From Pyrrhosoma nymphula (taxonomy: Eukaryota; Arthropoda; Insecta; Odonata; Coenagrionidae), in assembly GCA_963573305.1 (NCBI GenBank), contig OY754335.1, forward strand, positions 14,299,501 through 14,363,500: a stretch of 64,000 bases of DNA, read 5' to 3'. A program made the position numbers and the translations under genes. Shown piece after piece: positions 24,233 through 34,961 of the stretch. A model generated the notes under the pieces. The model was not told the DNA's origin and made no database searches. It worked only from the letters and a program-made list of their open reading frames with translations. Every line of letters starts with the position of its first letter. The first letter of the stretch is position 1.

Positions 24233-26803
24233 GCACTGCTACACTACAGATGTCATCACAATGGAGAGGGACCGTCAATATACATGCATTATACAACTAC
24301 ACAGATGGACAGAGACTCAAGACCCATGCAGAAAACATGCTAGGCGTGCTGTTAGTATGTACTAGGTAACAGATAAGGATTCAAGTATTAGGAGTACTAC
24401 TACTACTAAGAGCTACACTACCTAACGACAAACCTAGATAAAAGTCTCATTGTCAGTAATGTAACTCATTTCAAATAAAAATGACAATCGGAGGTTAAAG
24501 TGATATGGTGTGCATTGTTGTGCTCCCTCAATAAAGGCGAAAAAAAGTTTTAAACATTCTATTGCATTATTGATGACATTCGAATCTCATGATTCGAGGA
24601 TTCATTTGAAATATTGTAATATGCTTCGTATGCAAGAACATAATATAATATGTTCGTGCGATACGAAGACTGCAATGATTGTCAATGGCATACATCCAGT
24701 ACAAGCGTAACTATTTTACATTTTCTCGTCATAATCGTATTGTTTTCAATTTCACGAGTGTCAATAATAATATTTGTTGCCTCCATAAAGGCTTTCCCAT
24801 GAAAAGATCGTCTCCACAGTACATTTGAATAGAATTTTCTATAGCCATTTGGTTTTTTAATTTGCATCTCTAATTGCGGCTCATCCTCGTATCAATGGTG
24901 GCGTTTCGATGGACCTCGTGTCTCCCGCCCCTATTTCGCGTGTGTCGTTCATTATATTTCCGGGGTGATTAAAATTTTCCGATACGCAGGCCATCCATTT
25001 CAAGTGTCATTGCCGGGAAAACCGGGGACTCACATGCCGAGAGGCATGGAGAATAAATATGTGCACGACCCGGCCAGTTTTTGGGCGACATGACCCGTGT
25101 TGGAGAGGATCCTTCGTCTCTCTTTCAACCCGGGAGGAGTAAGGTCTTCCTTCTGTTTCCATTCGCCTGGCGTGGATACGTTTGACTGATGAATAGTCTC
25201 CGCCAGCATGTCGTTGTTTGCCTCCCGCTGTTTTTGACGAACTTCAAAAGGGAAGGACATTGGCAGTTACAACGGTAGAGGAAGTTATGAAGCTCATTAA
25301 TTCTCGGGGATCGCGAAGCGTATTGGAGTGGCTTTGGATGGGGGAATTGAAGTGGATGTTATTTTGAGTCGGCTGGAGCCAAGGGATTTCTTTCTTCACG
25401 GGAGGAACACCACTGATCTCGGCCTTTTCCACGTGCGCCTTTTTAACCTCATATAGTTGTTTCAACTGATTTTTATTTCCTCTTCCTATATCCTTATTCC
25501 TTGCGGCTTCAAAGCCCTACTCTCGTGGGTTATCAAACAAAGGTTTTATGCCCCCAGAAAATGTAAAAAAAATAATTTTTGCTCATACCATTATGCGTGC
25601 GTGCGTCCGCTTACCATCGTTTTTTTTAGAGGATTAATTACTTTTCCGGGCGATCATTACTACTGTGATACTTTGACCACCGTCGCGCGTCTTATTTTCT
25701 GTTCCGTGCATCATAGTACATGAAAAGAATGAAAGAGAGCGAGCAGTTCGTGTTTGAAATGTGTGTCAATGAAAATCCTCCGCAACTGGGACAAGGCATT
25801 CAAGGTACACTCATACAAAGATTCAACTTTGAAGTAAAAAAAGTGAACTCCCGCTTTTCAGTTTTTCTCTGCACGTGCTTGCAGATCTCCTGGTTTTGGT
25901 GTACGTCTGTAATCGTGGTTATTCGCTTTGAACTTTTTTAATGGTGACCTGAAATTGTATGCCATTCAAAGGCTGCACCTTCGTTGCAATTGAAGACCTC
26001 CGTGAAATTCCATGCGCAGTATTAAGGCAAAAATAGTCATTTTTAAAATACCAAAACCGTGGTACGGAATGTGTTTTAATGCTTTTAAGCTATGTTGCAT
26101 TATATTGTTTTGTATTTCGCAATTGTTGAGACGCAGATGTATTCTTTCACTTAGTCTCGATACAAAATGTTGAAAAAAAGGCTACATTGGATAAATTGCT
26201 CTTTGCATGTATTTTGAAAGTTTTTCTCTAGTAGTGTAATAGGTTCAAAAGCATGAAATCGATTTTCCCGTAGATGATCGGTCACGAAACGAAGTGGGCG
26301 CATAGATGGGTTATTCTGTCGACTTATCCGCAATTCTTTTTTGAGCTCTCCCCACTCATGTCAGTGAAGAATGAAGCAGAAATATAGATGGTTAATTTTG
26401 TCGACTTCTCCGAAATTCTAACTAGGGCACTCCCCACCCAATGAAATCACCGATTCTTGGTGCTGCAAAGGCTCATCAAAAATCCAATGAACTTGGATTA
26501 AGTTTTGAATGAGGAACAGTCACGCCGAGCAAATGATGGGCGTTGAGAAGGAAAAAATATCCAACGAACAGGAGAGTATTACGTTTTACCTCGTTAGCAT
26601 AATCATTCCCTGTTCAACTTAAGTGAAATTCTCCTTCAATTTGCAAAAGGGACTCCTCGGATTTTCGCGACTACTGATACGATCACCAGGGTTTCGGAAG
26701 ATGATTTCGGACAACCAAAGTAGGTGATTCCGCGCCTGTCTTGTGGATTTAGTCCAAAAGGACACCTCCTTTCCGCAGAGTGTAGGCTCGAGTAAAAATT
26801 TAC
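24233..26803. other. No supported gene; locally repeated 82-bp unit
   Basis: AT-rich DNA with a moderately GC block at 24990-25470 holding two adjacent minus-strand ORFs without recognisable domains. At 26302-26440 a diverged tandem pair repeats ATAGATGG...GTCGACTT...CTCCCCAC with a period of about 82 bp. Confidence 0.45.
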
Positions 26804-26903
26804 TTGCCTCTGAGACGACGAGCAGTAGGAGCAAAAGGAAAAGATAATCATCCCGAGGCAACGACCTCGCTCCCTTGGAATACAAAGCTGAAGGAGATGC
26901 CAT
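26804..26903 (-). CDS. Possible first exon encoding a signal peptide
   Basis: The minus strand opens with GTCGAAATGGCA, a start context close to the insect consensus. The predicted N-terminus is MASPSALYSKGARSLPRDD followed by the hydrophobic stretch YLFLLLLLLVVSEA. Right after it lies CAA|GTAAAT, a plausible splice donor, so the exon would end at the end of the signal sequence in phase 1, a common arrangement for secreted or membrane proteins. The n-region is long, and two Asp just before the core are unusual, so this may be a chance ORF. The frame stays open to 26619 if not spliced. I found no second exon, and the product is unknown. Confidence 0.25.
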
Positions 26904-28766
26904 TTCGACTGCAGACTCCGCTCCCGAAATTCCGACGTTAATCGAAGTGAATTAGAGTGTGCAAATTGCTATGTGCGTCACGAGCCAAGGAGGTTTGGGT
27001 CTTAAGGACAGGAGCTATTCTAGAACTATGTTTGAGAGACGTTCTCCTTACGGAATTGGCAGCAATCAGAATTGCAAGGACTCAAAATGTGACGTCCGAT
27101 TTCATTTCACCATTCCAACTTCTCGTTCCAACTCTCGTACGTTCCTTGGTCAAATGAGAGAAAAAAATGCCTTACTCGAATTATTCCCGCTCCGGGAAAG
27201 CTAATTCAGTCATGCCACCGAACGAGAAAAGCCCGTCAGTCTCTTTTTCTTAAAAACCTCGTAAACGATGGAATTGTGCTAAAAATATCGTCGCTAAATT
27301 TTATTTAGAATGATAATTTTATACTTTAAATGTAATTCTAAATATTTTCCGTGACAATTCATGGTAATATAGTAAATAATGAAAAAATCTCTTTATATAG
27401 TAATTATAAGGGTATTATTTTATATTGATAACCGACCTAGGTTTCAAATGACTAATTGCCATTATAGGGGTGGGGGACATAAGAATCACGAGATTTTATG
27501 TTCCTACATTGTCATTGTGTCATAGGTATGCATGCGTATATATATATACGCACGACAATGCCCGGGAGATGTTTCACAAAGAGGAATTTTCATTATTTCG
27601 AAGAGATTTTTCAATAATAATGACGAAGTTCCTTGAAGTTACATGTGATATCCTTTTGGTGACATTGTTAATTTTTTTAACTGACGTATTGGAGGTTAGT
27701 GATTACAATCAGAGGGAGCCATTAGTAGCATATCAGGTGGAAGGAATCAATTTTAATATAAGGGATTATTGAAAAAAGCCTTCCATGATGAAATGTGGCA
27801 TACACTGGGATAGGTACCGTTCAAGTACAATGTACGTTTAGGTAAAGGGATTATTTTAAGTTTAGATACGGTAAAAATAGAAATAGTGGGAGAATCTCAA
27901 CAGCTTACCCTGTCTTATTGTAATGTAAGTTAGATGAATATTTACTTGCGTATTTTTGAACGCAAGCCGCGAAATAATATTTGTATACCGCTGATCGTGT
28001 ATAACTCAATTCTAGAGGAAGTGCTAGTAAATTGGGAGTGTCAGAATGAGTACAGGTACTCGGGAAACTGAAAAGGAATTGAGCGAAATGCCTGAAACCT
28101 CGCAGTATAGGGTTATGTTTTACTTCTCATCATGCTTCTTATTACCCTGAGGCCGACGGTGAAGTTCATGCCTCCCAAGATATCCGTGAAAAGCAAGCAG
28201 CGAGCACCATTCCTCCACTTCAAGGTTTTCCTATTTCGATGACGCTAATACTTGGTGACAAATGTGTCTCGCCTAATTTTACATACCGCGAGAGTTGGAA
28301 TGGGAATATCAGGGTAACGCCCTCCCGTGACAATATTGAGGAATTTCGAGTTGTAATCCTAAGCTTTTCGTATCGTATTTTGTGTTTTTTTTAAGTGAGC
28401 ACGTTTCTGAAATCAGCGGCTCTAGGGTACTAATCGACTTCACACAGGGAAAACTTTTCGCGAGTTTTCAACCAACCAAAGTTAACCACCAAACTAGAGT
28501 TCCTTGAAAGAAACTTTAATCCTCATGTCTCAGCCATCCAAAGAGTCCTCAAAGAAATGAATGACATGTTTTGAAAGTATTGGAGGAATTAACACGTCGC
28601 AGTTCACTGGAAATCCACCCGGTCATTTTTGCTGGCTCATCGATCTGTTCAGTTGTCCTGGTAACAACAAGAATTGACGAAAAGATGTAGTTTTGAAATC
28701 CCCCGAATGATTACTGACGTTCATTACCCTGTACCTTGGGGTAAGACGTTACTTAAATATTTTATA
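26904..28766. other. No gene recognised
   Basis: 26904-27210 is moderately GC-rich and would be upstream of the possible minus-strand first exon. The remainder is AT-rich with a short (TA)n at 27538-27548. The ORFs have no recognisable content. Confidence 0.5.
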
Positions 28767-28898
28767 TTTTTGTTAATTTTTTAACGCATTTATGAAAAAA
28801 TAACCACATCCATTCCATGAAATAAACGTTTATTTTTGTTAATTTTTTAACGCATTTATGAACAAAATAACCACATCCATTCCATGAAACAAACGTTT
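28767..28898. repeat. Tandem duplication, about 66-bp unit, two copies
   Basis: TTTTTGTTAATTTTTTAACG then CATTTATGAA...AATAACCACATCCATTCC then ATGAAAYAAACGTT is repeated immediately, with a one-base indel and two substitutions. The high identity indicates a recent duplication. Confidence 0.9.
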
Positions 28899-29158
28899 AA
28901 CTCTTGACTTAAATGATGATCGAGCGCAATTTAACAGAATTAGCATATCTGCAGCTGATTTTATAAAATGTTTTATTGAACATTTTATCGCGAACATCAT
29001 GCATTGGAATTTTTAAATGCATGTCAATCGTATTGATGAAGATGATTGGTGTTACTACAATTAAGTTCTTTAAAAAGAATTTCATTCTTCACCTTCATCG
29101 AGTGTTATATGCAAATGTATTCCGGATTTTTAACTGTCTTTAAATTTTACTTAAATCA

Positions 29159-29645
29159 TGTTCAAAAGAGAGGGAAAAATTTGCTGTTCTACATAAAATA
29201 TTTTATTACACGACCCAAGTTTCACCGCTGTGCAGCATCTTCAAGTGACATTACAAATATCAGTTGGTATTTATACCTGTACAAAAGGGGACAGTGAAAT
29301 GCACTTTTTTCTTCGGATCTCCGTTGGGTGTGGCTTAAATTACGGGCACCCAGTCTATAAACATTAGACAAAAAGATTTTTTTCAATATTCCATTTTTTC
29401 ACCGCTCCGTATTTCGTTTGAAATTTTAGGCGTTTTCAGGCAGGCAACCCGCACAACGCCAAACATTGATTATCCCTTTTTTGCATTAGTGAATCCATGC
29501 AGGTGACCATCCGACTACTGTGACTGAAATAGGTAAGTAAATATGGCAAAGAATTGTTATCTCTTGATTAACATGTTTCCATACTCATTATAGCTCGATC
29601 TCCAAGCTTGTGTACAGTTCTTCGCCCACTCTATTGATATTGATA
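29159..29645 (-). repeat. Arm A of the composite insertion
   Basis: On the minus strand the order is a TACAG...CTTCGCCC-like segment, CATATTTACTTACCTA, then CTTGAAGATGCTGCACAGCG and GTGAAACTTGGGTCGTG (the stem-loop, 29213-29254), then AATAAAATATTTTATG and TTTTCCCTCTCTTTTGAACA. It matches arm B in reverse orientation, with many substitutions and an indel around 29275-29290. Confidence 0.75.
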
Positions 29646-29772
29646 GTGATTTTGGTAGATATATAAATACGTGAAAAAAAATCACAATCCTATCAGAAAT
29701 ACAAATACAAGTCTGCGGTGCGAATAGATTCTTTGTGTCTCAGCTGCTTTGCAGTGTTCGTTAATACTTTCA

Positions 29773-30475
29773 GCAATCACGTACGGTCTTCTCTAAGCGC
29801 GTGTGCTCTTCAGAGTAACATAAAGGCGACAGATGGAGTGAAGTATCTAGGAGTTACGATAACTTCAAACCTATCGTGGGAAACACATATATGAATATTT
29901 TTGGCAGAGCTCTGAAGAAGCTAGGATTCGTCGAGCGTATTGTGGGAAGATTTTCGGATGAAAAAGTAAAAGAGAGGTGCTATTTCGCACTCGTCCGGCC
30001 ACACCTTGAATATGCAGCGAGAATATGGGATCCGGTGCTGAAAGACTTAATCCGAGAACTTAATAAAATACAAAGGAAAGCTGCGTGATTCGTCAAAAAC
30101 TCCTACGGGCGTACTGACAGCGTTACACAGATATTAAACGAATTAGGCTGGGAGCCGCTAGAGACTCGGAGGCTGCGCGCTAGGCTTAGATTGCTCGAGC
30201 AATTGAGAATAGATATCTTTAAGAGCGACACGGAGAACATCATATTAGAACCCCACTATATATTTCCAGGTCCGACAGAAACGATAAATTAAGAGAGATA
30301 TTTTACGGAACGGATAGGTATGGGAATTCGTTTTTCCCCCGAACAATAAGGGACTATAATAAATGCTAGGCGTAATTTCATTAGAGCGTTTCCTTATTAT
30401 ATGTAAATGGCTGGTGTCCTAACACCCCCCGCCACACGACTATTGAGGTGGCTTGCGGGGTAGTATGTAGATGTT
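29773..30475 (+). pseudogene. Jockey/CR1-like non-LTR retrotransposon 3' end, dead
   Basis: C-terminal part of a non-LTR reverse transcriptase. The conceptual frame gives TDGVKYLGVTITSNLSWETH, then after a frame change ALKKLGFVERIVGRFSDEKV and KERCYFALVRPHLEYAARIW, which are typical RT and thumb motifs (YLGV, VRPHLEY). It then meets a TGA (30086-30088) where CGA would be expected. It resumes as FVKNSYGRTDSVTQILNELG then WEPLETRRLRARLRLLEQLR. The 3' UTR ends CTGGTGTCCTAACACCCCCC...GGCTTGCGGGGTAGTATGTAG. Frameshift and stops make it inactive. It sits inside the 29.1-33.1 kb composite. Confidence 0.85.
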
Positions 30476-30889
30476 GATGAAAGTAGCTACAATTCATGGA
30501 TGTTTAACGAAAATACCAGGCAAGATCACCTCAATATTTTGAATTAGATAAATTTATTTCAATTTTTTTGACCTGCGACCACTTCGAGCCTTCCTAGGAG
30601 CTCGTGGTGCGTAACTCGTTCGTAAGTAGAGACCTCGTGTAAGTACAATAAACCTTTCACATCGAAAAATGCCCGAAACCACCAGTGGGAGTTTTATGGC
30701 TGTTGCCGGCCTCAGTATGCGTAAGCGGTAACCAGTAGTCACACCAAGTGTTACTTAGAATTCGGTTGGATTGATTTTTTTGGCTTAGAAACGCCCAAAA
30801 CGCGATTTAAAGTTAAATGTACCTTAGCTGGTGCTCCGAAGGAGTTTAGCGGTTTACAGCTGCCTACAGAAAAATATGTTTTAAGATAT

Positions 30890-31600
30890 TACTGTTGGCA
30901 TCCCATAGGCTGAGGGAAAAATATATATGGACTTAATAGACCCAAGCCCGTGAAAATTCAGACCAAAACGGACTCATAATGTGCATTAAAATCAAGGCAA
31001 ATCGGACCAAATCTGCATTATTATGCAAAATTATGCATTTTATTCTTAAATGCTTTGTCTGGTTTGTGTGTTATAGGTTATATTATCGGCGAAAATTGAA
31101 AGAAACAATGTAGTTGCAAATATGAACAATTTCATTAATAAATTGTATATTAAATTGAATACACGAATGTCGCGCGGCTTGACCGTCAATGCAAACAAAC
31201 AACAATCCTGTCGATGCCTGTTGAGGCGGGCGAGCCGGCCGCGGGCGGTTTGGAATGGTGAGGTAAGGTGGCAAGGGAGGGGGGGAAGACGCAGCCAGGC
31301 AAGCGCGCTGCGGGGCAGAGACGAGTGCCGAGCACCACAGCCACACCGGAGGAGCGTGAAGCCAGACAAAGCAGGCGAACAAAGCAGCAGTGCCTGGCCG
31401 CGGCACGCATATTCAAGCTTCGCAGTGCTGTGCCCGCTGCTTCAGTGTAAATTGTAGTAAAACTTTTGCCAAAATATGTACCCTGCTCCAAAATATAGAC
31501 CAATTTAAACCTAAATTTGGAATATCGACCAATATAGACCATAAGCAAAAATATTGACATTTTATATTTTCTATATACCATGTGGGATGCCTGCGTTACT
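30890..31600. mobile_element. Candidate TIR element with GC-rich core
   Basis: GGCATCCCATAGG near 30897 and CCATGTGGGATGCC near 31578 are imperfect inverted ends. TTACTG occurs just outside on both sides, which may be a short duplication. Both subterminal zones repeat GACCAAA/T words, many as TAGACCAAT. The centre (31190-31460) is sharply GC-rich and CpG-rich against an AT-rich rim, and the overlapping long ORFs there follow from that composition. No transposase motif was seen. Ends and class are uncertain. Confidence 0.4.
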
Positions 31601-32069
31601 GGTTTGTGCACTACCAAATGAAAGATAGGCATACCTTCCTCAATACACCGGCGTTAGAGGTGAGGAAGCGGGTGACGTGCCGTATGGAAGAAATATAGAG
31701 GTCAGCGTCTATTCCCACGATTGATAAGCACTTAATTAATGAACGCATTGAGAGACAAATAAGGGTACTTCAGGTAGTGAAGAAAAATACAGGAGGTGAG
31801 AAAAACAAAGGTAATTTCTAAAAGAAACTGAAACATTAACTCCAGATATGAAGTCATTCTTAAACGTTGCAGCATGAAAGTGCTGTGATTATTTGGAACT
31901 GTGGCTGTAGAGCACAGCACACAAGATACCTTACCTTAGAGAAAACGTTTTTGATAGACTAACAATCGACTCGCCTCGCAGTTATAGGAAAAATAGACAA
32001 GGGTGAAACAGTACATTTGCAGGGTCTTAAGGAGAGCAAGCGTCATGAAGCAAAGCTTAAAATAGAAAT

Positions 32070-32297
32070 GGCATCTCACTCAACTACACAACAGCTACTG
32101 AACACAGACCTACACTTTCATTAGAGAAGTTTCCCTGTCACACTCAAACTGTGGAGCGAATGGTGACGTCAGTCACCGAAGCAGCTTTCCAAGTTTGCGG
32201 CTTCAACAGCAAGGAAGGTTTCATCTGGTCTACGATAACATCGCGCAACGCAATGCCGATATTTTAGACCAAGAAGCTGCACCATGCTATAGAGACA
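32070..32297 (+). pseudogene. Fragment of an arthropod transposase-like family, C-terminal motif
   Basis: The frame reads LEKFPCHTQTVERMVTSVTE, then AAFQVCGFNSKEGFI and TSRNAMPIF, a stop (TAG, 32265-32267), then TKKLHHAIE. The pattern CHTQxVERxVxxVTEAxxxVCGxxxxxGFI..SRxxMPxF is one I know from a large repetitive family of uncharacterised proteins in spider, aphid and Hydra genomes that behaves like transposase remnants. That is recollection; no search was possible. It is truncated upstream and has a premature stop. The fragment at 34695-34961 would be an earlier part of the same family but lies downstream, so the two are separate copies. Confidence 0.55.
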
Positions 32298-32374
32298 TAA
32301 GCATGCCTTTGGGTGGGTTGGTAGGGTATGACGTAGAGATACAGCCACCACCTCGTGATGAGTTCTGGGTCATC

Positions 32375-33046
32375 CTACTAATGAGAGTAGGGCGGGCAAA
32401 GAGCTGTAAACACGCTTCATGAATACAAGCTTGGTGATCGAATTATAATGAGTCTGGAATCATGTTAATCAACAGATAAAGTTCTTTGCCATATTTACTT
32501 ACCTACTTGAGGCACAGCTGTCTGATGGTCACCTACAAGGGCTTCACGAAAGCAAAAAAGGGGTAAAAAACGATAAGTGTTGTGCGGGTTGCCTACCTGA
32601 AAACGCCTAAAATTTCAAACGAAATCCGGTGCGGTGAAAAGTTGGAATATTGAAAAAATTCTTTTTGTCTAATGTTTCTAATGCGCCCGTAATTTCCATC
32701 GCACCCATCGGAGATCCAAAGAAAAAAGTGCATTTCGCTGTTCCCTTACTGTACAAGTAAGGGGAGGGGGTGAGGGAAATACCTAATCTGAACCTTGCTA
32801 CCTAAAACCTAGCTGCCTAAAAACCTAATCGGAATTTATAAGAAAGCTAATCGGTATTTCCCTCACCTTCTCCCCTTACTTGTACAGGTATAAATACCAA
32901 CTGATATTTGTGATGTCACCTGAAGATGCTGCACAACAGCAAAATGTGGGTCGTGCAATTAAATATTTTATCTGGAATAGCAGAGTTTTTTTCCCTCTCT
33001 TTTCAAAATGGAAAGATTTCACAAAGTAAAGCCTGAGACCCTCTCC
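32375..33046 (+). repeat. Arm B of the composite insertion, with a nested fold-back
   Basis: Inverted partner of arm A. It carries the stem-loop TGAAGATGCTGCACAACAGC followed by AAAATGTGGGTCGTG (32919-32952). It also holds an extra inverted repeat absent from arm A: 34-bp arms at 32750-32783 and 32853-32886 (32 of 34 matching) round a 69-bp centre with several CCTAATC words. The duplication begins exactly at the TGTACA that is shared with arm A. Confidence 0.75.
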
Positions 33047-33060
33047 TTTTACTTAAATCA

Positions 33061-34694
33061 CACTAACATTTCCGTCGTAATTTTTATTTTCTTGCGGTGC
33101 TTATCTTATGCCCTTTTTGGTGCTAACGCAATCAGAGACAGTGTGCATGATTTTCACATCCAATTTTGATTCGGAACTTTGTCTTCCGTGATGGTTTCTG
33201 TTTGCATAATCAAGCGTTAAGCTAAATCTAACATCGCCGCCTCGCGCTTGAGTTCCATTAATGTTAACACGCATTTTGAGAATTTTGCCGAGAAGATAAT
33301 CCCATTTTTTATTTTGACGTCGTCCCGGGTCTATTCTCATCCATTTTGGCACATTTTGGGTGGAAAATTGCTCACTCTAGTCTCCGGAAACTCGTGGCCA
33401 TTCCCTCGAAAACACCCTCGCACCTCGTCGCATATTCTAGTCTCTCTCCTCTCTCCGCTAAGACCTGTGCTGGAAGTGACTGAGTGAGGGGCGCCTGTTC
33501 GTCTTAATTGTCTTACACTCCCAAGGGAAGGAGGGAGAGAGAGAGAGGGCGAGCTGGAATAATAAAGTAGTTACGAGCAGATAAGAGGTTACGAAAGCAA
33601 GGCATTCCCCTTCCTCAACTCCTTGAGCCCGAGCGATATAATGGCATTACTCCATTCAGTACTACAAGACCCGCTTAACCTTAACGTAAATGGATTGCAG
33701 AATAATTTGTGTTCTTTGCAATTTAATGCGAGACGAATGAGTGGGTCTTTGCACGCGAAATACTCGTTTTCTCAAATTCTCTCGAAGTAACGCTATGGTG
33801 TGCTCTTTTGTCAAATCAAATTGATGTGTAACTTCAAATTAAAATTATTGTACACATTTTGTGTGAAAATATTTCGTAAAATATCGCTCTCATAAAATTT
33901 AACCATTAAATGTACTAATAATAAACTGTTGGTCAAGTTTTGAGAATTTCGGTTTTAATACGAGTATTCTATTAGCTAACCATACGATAACCTCTTTGCT
34001 CCATATTCATAATTTAGCTGCAAGCTACATTACTTTTTCCCTATTATATATGATCATAGAAGATTTTTGAGGCTCAATACGTTTGAAGATTATCATGCAT
34101 AAATGGCAACTTGTGAAAGCTCACGTGAAGAGGAAGCATACATAGAGGAACTTGAAAATATATTTCTTTTTCACTTATAGCCGAATTTATAAATATTCCA
34201 CCAATACCATCTCCAGTGCAGAGTATCTAGAAGGTCTAGGTACCGATACAGCGACAAATTAATTGGTAATCTTTCATCATAAACGAAAGTAGCAAAACGA
34301 GAGGAGTTCCTAATGCTTCATCAAAACCAATCCAGACCACAAGGACACAACATAATAGTTTTTTCACTGAATTCCCGTAATTTTTCATAATTTTTAGTAC
34401 TGCTATTTTAACTGAAGACTAGGTCGGTTTCTTTTCGAATAAAAATGAACTGTATACATCAGTAGTTTCTCAAAGTTAACGATGGATTGCTTCGGCTGGT
34501 GTACTGCATCATACCAGCCTGTACGGTACAGTTGTGCATGTACGACAGCCATTTTTTAATGCACTACCGCAGAAAGACTTAGGAAATAAGCTATCTTTGG
34601 AAAGCTGTATGCACTGATACCACATTATCTACTGCAGGTAATTCGTATAGAATATGATGACGTCACTTATGTTTTTCTTCTAGTTATCGTTTTA
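33061..34694. other. No gene recognised
   Basis: Includes a short (GA)n run at 33535-33549. The rest is unremarkable AT-rich sequence. Confidence 0.5.
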
Positions 34695-34961
34695 ATGTAT
34701 ATTTATTCATCGTCTGGATGCGAAATATTTAAAGTTTTAGGTTGTTCTAATGGTGCCTGCATTCTAATAGAGAGGGACTTGACGGTCAATCCTTTATATA
34801 TCATCGCATGCCGTCAACACATTTATGAACTTGTCCATAAAGCAGTGTATCATGCATCGGTGGAACTTTTCTCTCGACGAGACGGACCCCTTTTCATGCT
34901 TTTTAAGATACAATGGCCTAAAATCTATAACCAATTTGAGACCGGACTTACGGATCCCTAA
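34695..34961 (+). pseudogene. Transposase-like family fragment, central part
   Basis: The open frame contains CSNGACILIERDLTVNPLYI, then IACRQHIYELVHKAVYHASV and DGPLFMLFKIQWPKI. This fits a pattern I recall as (S)NTG..GAC.LiE..L...L..lACRHHi.ElvL.avF....gPnipLF.rFk..W..I, from the same uncharacterised arthropod transposase-like family as the fragment at 32070-32297. The usual DTT.SNTG stretch upstream is not readable, and the frame ends at a TAA after TGLTDP, so this is a decayed internal piece. Its neighbours give no terminal repeats. The family call is recollection-based and should be tested. Confidence 0.5.

Larger units (their letters stand above)
29145..33060. mobile_element. Composite insertion with inverted arms and 14-bp duplication
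   Basis: The exact 14-mer TTTTACTTAAATCA lies at 29145-29158 and 33047-33060. Directly inside are diverged inverted copies of one sequence: arm A (29159 to about 29645) and arm B (about 32375-33046). They share AAAAGAGAGGGAAAAA near the outer edge, a GAAAC-type stem-loop, and AGGTAAGTAAATATGGCAAA further in. Arm B extends about 45 bp further out. The interior (29646-32374) holds a dead RT, a TIR element and a transposase-like remnant, probably nested later. Inverted terminal copies with a variable duplication resemble Penelope-like insertions (family knowledge). I find no Penelope RT or GIY-YIG remnant to confirm this. Confidence 0.6.

Noticed and set aside
25026..25465. Two adjacent minus-strand ORFs, the second ending at a GTGAGT donor-like word
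   Set aside because: The composition is plausible, but there is no known motif, the frames differ, and no acceptor is convincing. Left as unsupported.
29876..30088. Apparent intact 70-aa ORF starting at GTG
   Set aside because: It is an internal piece of the LINE RT between a frameshift and a premature stop, not a separate gene.
31186..31632. 148-codon minus ORF and overlapping ORFs around the CpG-rich core
   Set aside because: It spans the candidate transposon's GC core and its terminal repeat. The product is Ala/Arg-rich with no recognisable domain.
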